Positions 12,101 through 21,937 of a stretch of 64,000 bases of DNA are shown in pieces; positions within the stretch are counted from its first letter, which is position 1; the number at the start of each line of letters is the position of its first letter. The stretch is from NCBI RefSeq assembly GCF_021130785.1, contig NC_060211.1:20507001-20571000 (forward strand), read 5' to 3'. Position numbers and translations under genes: made by a program. The notes below the pieces were generated by a model. It worked only from the letters and a program-made list of their open reading frames with translations, was not told where the DNA came from and ran no database searches. The DNA comes from Homalodisca vitripennis (Eukaryota > Arthropoda > Insecta > Hemiptera > Cicadellidae).

Positions 12101-15100
12101 AGTAGGTTAGACAAGGACGGCGTATTACAACTGAACAATGGCTCAGTAGTACGAGGAATGTCAGGCCCTCCACTCAACGAACTAAACTTGGAGCTTCCTC
12201 TCTATATTGGCAGTGTTCCGTAAGTATGACCCAACAACCTATATGATCCTAATAACAAGTTTAGTTTCCTTGCAAAATCTCCAACAGTCAATAAATCACA
12301 CAATTAATTTTACCTTTGTTGAATATAAATCTGTTAATTATGTAATTACTGTAAAAGTACAGACTTTTAAAAGTAATGTCATTTAAGGGCATGAATACAC
12401 AGACAGTGGCACAACACAATGCTATCAAATATATCTCATACACTATACAATTTTATAGTAATTTATAAACTATAAAATACACAGATCGCATTGCATCATG
12501 TCATGCTCTGTGTATTTTATTTCATATGTTAACATATATTTGATAGTTTTATGTTGCGTTGTTGTCTGTGGATTTGAACCCTTATTTTGACTTCTATTTT
12601 ATATTTGATTACTTCCTAACTGCTTACAACTAATTAATTGACTTGATTAATTGTTATTTCAGAAACTTCACTGAAACCAGCAGAGATTCTGGAGTAGCTT
12701 TTGGGTTGATTGGTGCAATCCAGAGACTGATTGTGAATGGGCAGTCGTGGACAGGTCTGGGCATGCAGGGATCCAGAGTAGGAAGGTATCAAGGTCCTCC
12801 CTGTCCTCCCTCCGCCAACCCTTGCCTCAACAGAGGTGTCTGCTTATCCTCCCTCAACACCTTCTCTTGCAAGTGTGTCGACGGATTCTACGGAGAACAA
12901 TGTCAACTATGTAAGTTGTAATGACCTTGGATTTTGGCTGTTGCATTCTTATATCTGAATTTTTTTAAATTTAATCTTAAAAGTTTATTTTTATAATATT
13001 ACGTTATTTACTAAATTGATAGACATGTTCAACTAACGTATTTATCTGTAATACTCTTGCAGCAGCTGCGAGTGAAAAGCCTGTCAGATTTAATGGAGAC
13101 ACTTTCCTGGAGTATGCTTTCAATCTCATCTCTGGAAAAAGGTATATTTTAATGAATTTATTATAATAATTAGGATTTAAAAGTAATGCTAAGCTTCTGG
13201 TGTTTTAAACATGTTAAATGTTACATCATTAAGTATTTGAATAGTTTCATTAGGCTTTTTATGTAATATTGTAACAAGAAAACGGTAATTTCAATACAAG
13301 TAAACTATATGTTTAGCACAAGTTTACAAATCTTGAAGGAATTCCATCAATACCTCTCTTTGTTAATATATTCTTAACAAAGTATCAACAATGGTTAACG
13401 ATTCCTCAATAATTAACCAAGTACTATTTAGTCATTTTAATTTACTTTTTCCTTCTTTCACTCATTGATTTAGTAATTTAACTACTAATTAATACATTAT
13501 AAATTCTGAAAATACGAAGAAACATACTTACAAAATAATAAAAGTCAATAAATATTGTAGACCAAGTATCTGGGCAATGTTATTGACTTTTTCACTTTTT
13601 ATGATTATTTTGCAAATGATTTGATCAAGTATTTTATTCAGATTATGTTATCACTTAGTTATTTGTGAAATCTGACTTTGATAAGTGTCTTGACTTTCAT
13701 CATACAATCTAGTCAGCCTTAAGTGAAAAAGCCAAATCTTGAACAAAAATATATATGTTTTTCTTATAATATTATATATTACATTTCTTATAACATATAC
13801 TGTGTTTAAATTTTGAATTATAATTTCCCCAGAAACTCAATATGTACCTTTTTGTAAGGCACTTAATAGTCTATAAATGGTAATAGTGTATCTAACACTG
13901 TTGAGGTGGTTAATGAAAATGTACAATACAAATCTAGTCATTCACTATTTCACTCTGGCCAACTCTGTTCCAGCCTTACATATCAAAGCAGGCAGGGGTG
14001 GTATGCCCTTATGTCTAGGCTAGCAACAGCCTTTAACATTTAGGGACCCACCAACTCCAACAGTCATCCCCCACAGTAGACTAGACCTATTGATCTACAT
14101 TGGCATCCCAATTCTCGACATTTGCAGTTAGTGATGTGCCGCTCCTGGACATCCATATGGTTGCCAAGATTTAAGTGACACATCAATTTTTACTGTGCCC
14201 AATGTATTTTAACCCTTTGAGGAGTAATGACGTCTTGGAACGTCACTTGTTCTGTTCCACAGGAGTAACAGCTGAAACATAAAAATACAACCCAGGAGTA
14301 AAAAAAAACACATTAAATGTATTTTTTTTAAATTGATTACAAATAAAAATGTACAAAAGTTGGAATGTTTACATTTTTTTTTGTGATTTACAATTTTTTT
14401 GTATGAAATTCCTCAAAATAAGGGTAAATACACAATGCTACATTGCAGTCTGGGCAGTGAAATGTGGTATCCTTCCTCTTCTTTTCACGGGTGGTTGTGT
14501 TGTAGCATACATAACACCGCTTTTGAGCCTTCCTTACTTGACCTTCAGGAGTAGGGAGGGTGGGCAAAATGGCGCGCTGTCAGAAATAAGATGGTTGATA
14601 ATAATGTTTTATTTGCCGATTATTCTGCCTCAAAAACTACACTACCAACTATGGTTTGGTTTAAAATTAGTTTTAAATAACTATATGGTTCTAAATGGAT
14701 GCAAATAAAACAAAAACAAAAGAAAAAATTCAATTTCGTAACAAACAATAAATGACGTTCTGGAACGTCATTACTATTTTGAAGCAGTTTCGCGTACTAC
14801 TCAAAGGGTTAAACTGGAAGGTATTAACCATCCAGAAGAGAACCCTCCTGGGGTTGCACATTAGGTTACTTTTATTGTTATTCAACCTGCCCAATGAATG
14901 TACTTTTTTTACTCCAGCAAATTGTATAAGTTCATGAAACCATCAAATGATAACAAAGTTAAGTCTTGCGAGAGAGGAGATAACACGAAAACAGGCCCAG
15001 ACAAGTTTTGAACTAACATGATTCCAGTACTTACAGAAATTTTTGGACCATGAAAATATTTATTGCCTATCCCTTCACCTTAGATAAAGATTTTCATACA

Positions 15101-18100
15101 AGTTCTATAATGGATTTGAGTGCATCTGAACATTGTGGTGTAAAGAATTATAGTGGCCAACAACTCCTGAACGACATACTCCAGCAATTTCAAAGAACCC
15201 TTGTTCCCCCCCCCCCACAACAAGGGACCCTTGTTTGTTGTTGTGTGTGCTATCAGTGAACCCACTTATGGTTTTTCCTTGTGTTTCCCGTACGGGTGAT
15301 AAAGATGCATGTGTACTTGTACACTACAGACAAAGAATTTCCAAATCCATGTTACTCGAAAAATCTTAAAAGGAGCATTTCCAGTCATAATCAAAAATTG
15401 ATTTTTTCCACATCAGTAATTTCTTCTATATTAATGTGATGGCACAAACAGTTTATTTAACAAAACTATTGTAAGGTACAACTCATCTATTGTTATTTAG
15501 AAATAATTGAATGGTACCTATTTAAATTTTGTATAGCGAAAGAAATGTGTACTTTTCACACAGAACATTGCAGCTTAGTTTTACTAACCATTTTCGTGTC
15601 AGTGTTAACATGTCTGAGCATTTAAATTTTACTAACCTGGTGGAGGAATACTGGGATGAAAATTATGAAGAATACGAAGATGCCGAAGAGGAAATGGAGG
15701 ATATGTATGATGAAGATGATTTTGTATTTTTTGATGAGTAAGTTGGTTAAATGTTTTAGACATAAGGATTTTTATTTATTTATTTAGTTCCATCACAATA
15801 TGTTCACGATTTTAGCAGTGCCAAGTTAAACATATGAATTGTTTACCAAAAAACAAAACAACATTTTTAGGTTAACTAATTTATTAAAAATGAGTAATGG
15901 TATTTCATGTCATTTGCTTTTGTTAGGTGTTACAAAAAACAGATTCAACCGTTAAGAACTCATATTTACCCTCATCATATTCATGTATCAAACGTTAAAA
16001 AATTTGGCTAAACATGTATGAAAGGTTGTTAAAATTATTGTTATGATCAGCAACCAATCATAATCTAATTAATTGATTTTTGTTAACTTTTACAACTTAG
16101 TAAAACCTTTTGCAACAGTCTGTTATGGAGTAATGACTGTAGAAACATAGTAAAATTATCATATGTGTCTGTTTCAGACAAAGGAACAGAAGAAGGACAA
16201 GGTTTGAAGTGTCTGTTCGTACAGAAGAAGCCAATGGACTCCTGTTCTGGCTAAAGAGAGGAAAAAATCCTCTAGGAAATTATGTGGCAGTGGCGATATC
16301 TGACGGTTACCCAGAGCTGAACCTCAAACTTGGCAGACACATACCTCTTCTAACGGTTCGATCTAAAGTAAGATACTTTTCACCACTATCTTAATAACAC
16401 ACATTTATCAGATAATATTACATTGTAATTGTAAAGTTACCTTATCTTCAAAAAACTTCCCAATGTAAGATTCTTTATAACCACCACAATATCCACGTTC
16501 ACATAATATAAATTTTAATGTTGCTAAAACACATTATTTACTTTAACAAAAATTTATTACGAAAACATTGATGTTACATTATAATACATTGAGTGATTCA
16601 ACATTTATAAGAAATGTGACATATAGAAAAGGTTATAAAACATTGTTCCTGCTGGTTAACACTTTGTAGTGATGGATTTAATTCTACAATATGGAAAAGT
16701 CACTAGATATTGTCTGGTTAATTAAATATTCAAGAATCTTCTATGAAATGTTCTATTAAATTTGACAAAGAAAACAATGTATTAAGAATTTCTTGCTGTA
16801 GTGCTGACAGAAAGTTCTCTGAAGATTGACTTTTGACACAAATAATTCTGAAAGGGGACATTTGCAACCCATGTCTTAGAGAAAAATATTCTTATATCGA
16901 GAAAAAATTGTTGGAGAGTTCAAAAACTTTCTTTTTATGGAATATTTCAAATGTTTACTTCGTAAACTTAGGAATGCAAATTTTGTCTGCTATTAACGAT
17001 CCATGTTACATTTGTGAGTTATTTCTATTTTTTTTTAAGTATGTAGTGTAGGTTTCAAGCCCAACCAAATTATTTCCAAAGGATAATACAAATTTTAACC
17101 CTTATAATTTTGTAACATTTGCATATACTTGATGAAAATACGTGGGATAAACTTTATGGAATAGCTAGCTCTAGTTTTTGATGAAATGAGAATATAAACA
17201 AACAAAAAACTTGTTGCAACCCCATTCTTATAAAAAACTTTTAAAAAATCCAGAATTCTGAAGTAGACAGAAAAGTTTTATCTTAATTAAACTATTTTAA
17301 AATTATTCACAAGATCACTATTTTAATTTGTCACAATAAAAATGTACATTCCTATTTAAATTTCAAAACAGCAAACTATGAATGAAAAGTAATTAACAAT
17401 CCAAGTACTTGTATATTAAATGTATAGGATGAATCCCAAATAAATATTTTTAACCTTCACAGAAAGGTCAAAATTAGGTTTTTTCTTATTTTACTGTGGG
17501 TAACAAATGCTAATGATGAGATCTTGAATATTTTTCACCTTAAATTTGTTTTTCATGCTAAGAAATTTCTATCCATAAATTGTTTGTTTTATTTTTCAAA
17601 CGGTATAACACACGTTTTTATATCAAATTCACATTTGAATCTTTAAATATCAATTAATAAGAACAGAGATGTGATTTTCAAACTTCATATACGCTTCATA
17701 ATTTGTGAATTTTATCCTTTGCGATCATCACTTAACATTTCAATTTAATTTAGTACAACTCTAATAAATACACTCTATCTAACTATGGAAGTACAGAGTA
17801 CATCGAAACCAAATGGACAGCAACAGTTCTTTAGTTTCTTGATGTTTTTATTACTCACTACAAATGGGTCCGTAACAGGTCCAAATCAATGACGGAGAAT
17901 GGCACACCCTTCTGATAGAGAGGTGGAAGCGAGGCGGCCAGATTCAAGTGGACAACAAAGTTCCTGACAAGGTGCAAGCGGAGTTTGGGAAAACAATGTT
18001 AAACACAAATGCACAACTATGGATTGGTAAGTAGATATTGTAATATTGTTATGGATTATATCGTTTCCAATCTCTATTTTGATTAGAGGGATCAAACTAA

Positions 18101-19081
18101 TATAAACTGAATTGTAAATCGATGCAGTTGTGTACATCTTATGCATGCTATCTACTTACTTAATTTTGTAAAGATCACCAAAACAACAACTATAATAAGC
18201 CCTATAGTACTTTTAGACCTATAGGTAACAGAACTATACCTCCCCGTGGTCTGGGAATATAGAAGACCTATCAGATTTGTCAGTTGAAAGTGAGGTCTGG
18301 GGGCATTTCTCCGTAAAATGTTGAATGTTGAGGTCCAAAACAATGTTATTATTAATTTTTGAGGTGCTGTGGAAAGTTTCTTATTTTTGTCAGACAGATA
18401 GAGACACCGTTACTGACTGACTGAAGGGATCTTTGTCATTATGATCTCCAAAATCACTTATTATTGTCATAAGACGATTGCTTTGGGTAATTATAGAACA
18501 TATTGTGTGTAAAATGAGTGAGGTGACCTTCATAGTCTGTCCTAAAGACAACTAATCATTATTAAAGGCTGTTAATTAATAGACCAAGGGAACTAAGGGA
18601 CCGATGACAATTTTACATGGGTAACAACTGCTGATTGGATTGATTGTGTTGACTGTTTGGCGCTAAGTCTTTCAATACTATTTTGGTTGCAAAATATTTT
18701 ACGTAACATTTCAGCAGGTTATGTTTGTATCCCACTAAACATGTAATATTCATAACCATCCATCGAAATCCAAAATGACTAAATCAAATGTTTATTGGCA
18801 AGGTAGTGAGTGCTTCCAACTGCTAACAGAGTAGATGCTGTTTATCAGCTGTCTATCTACAACAGTTTATATATTATATACTCGTATATTTGCCATGATT
18901 ATGCTGTAGCTCTAGAGTGGAAACTATTGCAGGGGGAGCTCCAACGCTGCCTGGAGGGCTGCCGTCAGCCTACTACCTCAACTACAATGGCTGCCTACAG
19001 AGGCTGCTCGTAGACAAGGTCCCAGTCAACTTGCTGCAGCTAAATACTAGTCTGCCCACGGACCAATGTGATTCTGTATGA
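3005..19081 (+). CDS. Agrn: Agrin-like laminin-G/EGF extracellular matrix protein, C-terminal part (14 exons)
   Basis: Seen: exons 3005-3184, 3898-4056, 5176-5353, 6181-6409, 8203-8435, 9739-9864, 10928-11165, 12055-12219, 12663-12910, 13063-13141, 15537-15737 (cassette), 16178-16367, 17879-18026 and 18933-19081 join in phase, apart from a +1 shift in the fourth, giving about 839 residues. Domain order is a short Cys-rich module, EGF1, LG1, EGF2, EGF3, LG2, EGF4, LG3, stop. Known: this EGF/LG order is that of the agrin C-terminus, which binds dystroglycan and LRP4 at vertebrate synapses. Pikachurin and perlecan arrange EGFs between LGs differently. Inferred: a secreted or basement-membrane protein; signal peptide and N-terminal domains lie upstream of the window. 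It could also be a divergent pikachurin- or perlecan-like gene. Oddities are a GC-AG intron, a frameshift in LG1 and an optional acidic exon in LG3. Confidence 0.78.
3898..4056 (+). CDS. Agrin-like exon: EGF1
   Basis: A polypyrimidine tract and cag precede it; the donor is GTGAGT. A basic linker (NKEKQRKPK) leads into a complete EGF domain with the spacing CDSNPC, GGTC, FVCHC, LLC. Both ends are phase 1, so the exon is a symmetric domain module. Confidence 0.9.
5176..5353 (+). CDS. Agrin-like exon: LG1, first part
   Basis: A ctag acceptor and GTGAGT donor bound it. It begins with the LG opening strand (AAFNGKSYVRL), then IEIEFKTYSNDGILFYN and GTGDFVSLAIVNG, the typical first half of a laminin-G fold. 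It ends in phase 2. Confidence 0.92.
6181..6409 (+). CDS. Agrin-like exon: LG1, middle part, with a +1 frameshift
   Basis: The exon opens VEFRYNLGSGPVVLTSLERVQ, and a second frame continues FHRVIAKRYQRDGILQVDN to VGYVPTSIK. The switch falls at 6254-6257 (codons around CACAAAGTTTCAC). Length is 229 nt, but the phases of both neighbouring exons require 228. Removing one A or G there restores the LG motif H-K-F-H-R-V. It is either an assembly indel or a real inactivating mutation. Everything downstream is intact, which favours error. Confidence 0.85.
7140..7500 (-). mobile_element. LINE 3' end fragment
   Basis: The minus strand encodes IGLPREIRNHVHNTI and ALFKKKPTYIRTKLLKFLPD and DIRIQTGAALKQRLDTWLM, which resembles the extreme C-terminus of LINE reverse transcriptases (KYYNKLP-x-DIR ... 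FKKxLxxWL). It is followed by AATAAA and an (ATTG)n-type tail at 7138-7150. It lies in an agrin-like intron. Confidence 0.7.
8203..8435 (+). CDS. Agrin-like exon: LG1 end and most of EGF2
   Basis: It encodes MGFSGCIRRLKIGRKVVEL (LG C-terminal strand with conserved Cys), a closing Cys (VREC) and five EGF cysteines (NPC, LPC, ATC, FTC, VC). The sixth cysteine (GSLCE) comes from the next exon only if the exon stops at ACAG and the intron starts GC, making this a GC-AG intron. Confidence 0.88.
9171..9316. repeat. Fold-back MITE-like palindrome
   Basis: The arm GGATTTTTCAGACCATTTGC... is repeated inverted as GGATTTTTCCGGACATTTGC, with a short A/T-rich centre near 9229-9260. It is a long imperfect hairpin in an agrin-like intron. 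Confidence 0.8.
9739..9864 (+). CDS. Agrin-like exon: EGF2 end and EGF3
   Basis: A ttttag acceptor and GTAAGT donor bound it. The first codons supply the last Cys of EGF2 (GSLCE). A compact EGF follows with cysteines at DPC, NPC, TTC, FTC, TC and DC. Having two EGFs between LG1 and LG2 is a main reason for the agrin call. Confidence 0.9.
10928..11165 (+). CDS. Agrin-like exon: LG2, first part
   Basis: Acceptor ttacag, donor GTAAGT. It encodes FSGDSYLEARKL, FALEIWFMSKAENGLLLYNG and GRGDFIAVNIVNRHVQFRFNL. This is a strong laminin-G first half, and the ALE-x-F-x(4-5)-NGLLLYNGQ stretch is especially agrin-like. Confidence 0.93.
12055..12219 (+). CDS. Agrin-like exon: LG2, middle part
   Basis: Several AG dinucleotides lie close together. 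Only the acceptor ctgtccag at 12051-12054 gives the right frame (T-T-P-E-R-I-Q-L-G-V-W-H-M-V). The exon continues DKDGVLQLNNG and LELPLYIGSVP and ends with donor GTAAGT in phase 2. Confidence 0.88.
12385..12583. repeat. MITE with about 50-bp inverted repeats
   Basis: AAGGGCATGAATACACAGAC and CTATCAAATATAT on the left are mirrored by AAGGGTTCAAATCCACAGAC and CTATCAAATATAT from the right. An inner palindrome (AAAATACACAGA ... TCTGTGTATTTT) lies between them. It sits in an agrin-like intron. Confidence 0.82.
12663..12910 (+). CDS. Agrin-like exon: LG2 end and EGF4
   Basis: Acceptor atttcag, donor GTAAGT. It contains GLIGAIQRLIVNGQSW, which closes LG2, then an EGF with cysteines at PPC, NPC, GVC, FSC, KC and QC. 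The LG2 closing strand has Ala where LG1 has Cys (FSGC against LIGA). Confidence 0.93.
13063..13141 (+). CDS. Agrin-like exon: start of LG3
   Basis: This 79-nt exon encodes VRFNGDTFLEYAFNL, the first strands of LG3, and ends after two bases of a codon (AAA AG). The acceptor is a tandem cagcag, so a one-residue NAGNAG variant is possible. It can join in frame to either 15537 or 16178. Confidence 0.88.
13945..14165 (+). repeat. Dispersed repeat, copy B
   Basis: The diverged second copy of the repeat at 560-845, in the same orientation. It lies in an agrin-like intron just upstream of the 14213 piggyBac-like element. Confidence 0.75.
14213..14808 (-). mobile_element. piggyBac-like element, deletion derivative with transposase Cys-rich tail
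   Basis: TTAA flanks both ends (14209-14212, 14809-14812) and the ends read CCCTTTGAGGAGTA and, inverted, CCCTTTGAGTAGTA. Near each end lies a palindrome (TGACGTCTTGGAACGTCA, TGACGTTCTGGAACGTCA). The complementary strand near 14390-14570 encodes RKAQKRCYVCYNTTTREKK, TTFHCPDCNVALCIYPYFEE and FHTKKL-stop, the zinc-binding C-terminal domain of piggyBac transposases. It sits in the intron upstream of the acidic agrin-like cassette exon. Confidence 0.93.
15537..15737 (+). CDS. Agrin-like acidic cassette exon in LG3
   Basis: Acceptor tttgtatag and donor GTAAGTT bound 201 nt, exactly 67 codons, phase 2 at both ends. Inclusion gives S-E-R-N-V at the upstream junction and F-D-E-Q-R-N at the downstream one; skipping gives G-K-R-Q-R-N. 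Both keep LG3 open. The second half is very acidic (19 Asp/Glu in the last 34 residues) with several Tyr next to acids, and NFT glycosylation sequons precede it. Vertebrate agrin has its z inserts at this place in LG3. That it is spliced alternatively is inference. Confidence 0.72.
16178..16367 (+). CDS. Agrin-like exon: LG3, basic linker and core
   Basis: Acceptor tgtttcag, donor GTAAGA. It begins with a basic run (QRNRRRTR), then FEVSVRTEEANGLLFWLKRG, NYVAVAISDGYPELNLKLG. This is close in layout to agrin LG3 (FELSxRTEATQGLxLW). The basic run contains R-x-x-R, so proprotein cleavage is conceivable but unproven. Confidence 0.93.
17879..18026 (+). CDS. Agrin-like exon: LG3, middle part
   Basis: A cag acceptor precedes GTCCAAATC and the donor is GTAAGT. 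It encodes VQINDGEWHTLLIERWKRG, QIQVDNK and NTNAQLWIG, with the LG signature D-G-x-W-H and the V-D-N turn. It ends in phase 1. Confidence 0.93.
18933..19081 (+). CDS. Agrin-like last exon: LG3 end and stop
   Basis: Acceptor ctattgcag is followed by GAPTLPGGLPSAYYLNYNGC, LQRLLVDKVPVNLLQ and a final Cys (DQC) before TGA at 19079-19081. The Cys pair (NGC ... DQC) is the usual LG disulfide. No coding follows on this strand before the convergent TRRAP gene. Confidence 0.92.
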
Positions 19082-21859
19082 TGATAAAGGTAACTTGTCT
19101 TAAAGTAAATCAAACATTCTAACCAACATACTGCTTCATGTATAGTGTTAAGGGAAACTCAGTAACTATATATATATATAGAAGAAAATTGGCTAATTTT
19201 GCCTATCTCTGCATTTTGGTTTCAAAACGAGCAACGTTCAACCAAAGCACAAACATTTTAATGACTGAAATTAGTTTTATCTGAATTCTAAAAACTTTGT
19301 TTCTTCCTCATATGGTTATGGTGAAATCTTTCTGCAAACTTTGTCAGCTTACCTGAATTTATTTCCGTCACAATGTTTATTATGGTTATTACCTGCTGTT
19401 ATTATGATTCTATGTTTTTGATTCTCATTTAGTTAATATTACATTTTGTTTTTATTAGAAATTCCTACAAATCTTTCACGTTTAAATATCTGATAATGGT
19501 CACTTTGTTCAGCAAAAACATTTGTAAAACCAAAAGCCAGTTTTTATGTTACAAATAATTTGAAAAATTAAAAAATTACAATTCATTAAAACATCATTTC
19601 TTGAAGATTTACAGAAATAATCGGTATATGGCACAAAACTTCGATATGTAATCACCATATTGGTTGAATTTTTAGTAGAGTATTTATTACATTAACAGAT
19701 TGAAAAATTGCTAAAAATTAATGGTTAAGCAAATTTTACAGAAAAAACCCAAAATTAGTAAATAATTATCTAGGATGATGCACTAAATCCATTTAATTTT
19801 TATTAGTAAAAAATTCTGCTTCTGTTGTATATTTCGGAATCTAGAAAAATCTTCCATTTTTTATGATAGAGATTTTTATATGCTTTGCACTGTTTTACAT
19901 TCTTCATAACTACTTTCATATTGTACTAGCACATACCCGCGGCTTCACCCGCAATTTCTATGCAACATTCTGTGTATTTGTTTGAATAGCTCCCACGATT
20001 TTAGTAACACTAAAGTCCTAAAGGAGCTTGGTGTCAATCGCTTTTTGGAAGTTACATGATTGACACCAAATGGGTCGTACCACATTTCCAGGATTAATAA
20101 ATAATACATTTTTAATACACTGAATAACACATAAAACCAACAGATAATAAGAACATATCACAAGAATCATGGACTGGTGTGAATGGCAAACTAATACGCA
20201 TGCGTAGTGGCTACAGGTCTAAAACAAAATATGACACATCAAACACGCAAGTGATTGAGCCACATGAAGGGGTGTTGTATTCTGAAAATTTATGTGCTAG
20301 TACATAAGCAAACATAGCCATTCTAAGATTTTACAAACACATTCATATTTTAAAACAATCTTTGGTTTTTTTCAGGAAGACTGAAGCCCTGGTGAATGCA
20401 AGATGAATCATTTGAACATGTGTTGTGATAAAGTTAGAAGTGTAATATAGAAACTTGTTAATATTATTTTAGAAGCGAGATGCAAACGTTTTGTAAACAA
20501 ACTTTCCTATGTGAATATTTAAATATGCACATGGCCGTCCTAAGCCTAAATACCATGGTACAGCAGTTTGTATATATACGTATGTATACAAATGCTGACC
20601 AAAATTATAAAAAGAACACTTAAACATTCAATTATCACTTTTCACGTAATTGGTCAGGTTAAGTTTTCAAAACCAATTCATTCACGTCTTTATTGAAAAA
20701 TAAATAGAAATACAACTATTTCATTACCTACTTCCTAAAATTAAGTTGGAATTTAATTGTGATAAAGTCATATTTATGTATTGATTACTAGTTACCCTAA
20801 CCCAACTTTCACAATAATGATCAATACAATAGAATTTATAAAAACTCATAGCTACCTATTTTTTAAACTAAACCTTGATAACTATTTATATTCCAATTGA
20901 TAAAAACCAATATAATGGCTAATAATACTCTATTAAGAAGAGATTCCAAAACAAATAAATCATTCTGAAGAAAATTTGACTAACTAAAATGTACAGTGAT
21001 GCAAATATTGTAACACAAATAAAGGGATTAAACATGCAATACTACAAAATATATAAAGCTTCTTCATGGAATATACAATTTCTTGTTTAAAAGCTACATT
21101 TATAAACCGTACTGGGGCAGCCATATTCTTCAGGAAGACTTTGTTAACTTCAATGGTGCAAGAAGAATTATTACTGTGTAATATGTAAGAAATGTAAAAA
21201 TGGTAATTAACATTAGCAATTATATTTCATTATTGTATAGAATAAATCATGTTTGTAATAAACACAGACTTTGATAACTTGGTACTATCATTTGTTAGTC
21301 CTATACTCAGTCCAAATTAGACTGCTCTATACCAAAACATCGAGAGCCGAGGAAAACCAATCAATCCCTTGTTTAGATTGATCAACATATATATTGATTG
21401 AGAAACCCGTGATATTAATGTCTTTAAATCAGCATATTCTCTATTACCTTTTGATTGGAATCAAAATGTTTGGCATTAGGGTCAAGAAAATGCACACAAA
21501 ATGTTAGTATAAAATTATATTTACTTACTTAAAATTTATTTGAGACAAGATCACTTAACAGTACTGGCTTTTTGGATGTTTACATTAACTAACATCCAAG
21601 TGATAATATCATGTAACATTTTATCACAAATTTATAAGATATATGATTTAACAAACTTTATTTACACTTAACTAGGTCATCAAATTTTATACTAAACTAG
21701 AAAACATATGATCAGGATAAAAATACATCACAAGGAGATACACTTACAATTAAAACGTATGAGAATAATTACAAAATAAATTAATACTAACAGTCAATAT
21801 TCACTTATGTTTAACAATAATACTATGGAAATGAGTGCGGTGTTGTAGCAGGGTGAGAT
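19082..21859. other. Convergent intergenic region with both 3' UTRs
   Basis: The agrin-like stop and the TRRAP stop face each other across 2.8 kb. Plus-strand AATAAA motifs occur near 20698 and 21016 and minus-strand ones near 21535 and 21660, but none can be assigned from sequence alone. The MITE at 19922-20305 is the only other feature seen. Confidence 0.6.
19922..20305. repeat. MITE-like element with TGTACTAGCACATA ends
   Basis: TGTACTAGCACATA at 19922 is mirrored by TATGTGCTAGTACA near 20291. The left interior has CCCGCGGCTTCACCCGC, a motif common in insect repeats. It also contains a short inverted pair GGTGTCAATC / GATTGACACC (20029-20067). It lies between the two convergent genes. Confidence 0.75.
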
Positions 21860-21937
21860 CTAGAGCCAGGGGTGCCAGGCCGGGTCCATGCGACAAAGGT
21901 TATCACTACTCTTGGCTGCTGCAACCAGGGTGCTCAC
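21860..21937 (-). CDS. TRRAP last exon: FATC tail and stop
   Basis: Acceptor tcgcacag; 78 nt encoding VSTLVAAAKSSDNLCRMDPA and WHPWL, then TAG. The terminal WHPWL is the invariant FATC ending of the TRRAP family. Confidence 0.96.
   Translation of the reverse strand: MSTLVAAAKSSDNLCRMDPAWHPWL

Larger units (their letters stand above)
3185..18932. other. Introns of the agrin-like gene
   Basis: The introns range from about 150 (12911-13062) to 2400 bases (13142-15536). Apart from the LINE, MITE, dispersed repeat and piggyBac-like entries listed, I see only AT-rich unique sequence and short CA repeats (10165-10220). The longest empty stretches are 4057-5175, 9865-10927 and 16368-17878. Confidence 0.6.

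Noticed and set aside
14349..14708. 119-codon plus-strand frame
   Set aside because: It runs antisense to the piggyBac zinc-binding remnant, which explains the sequence better.
15205..15242. C-run with ACAAGGGACCCTTGT palindrome
   Set aside because: Short, isolated and without repeat context.
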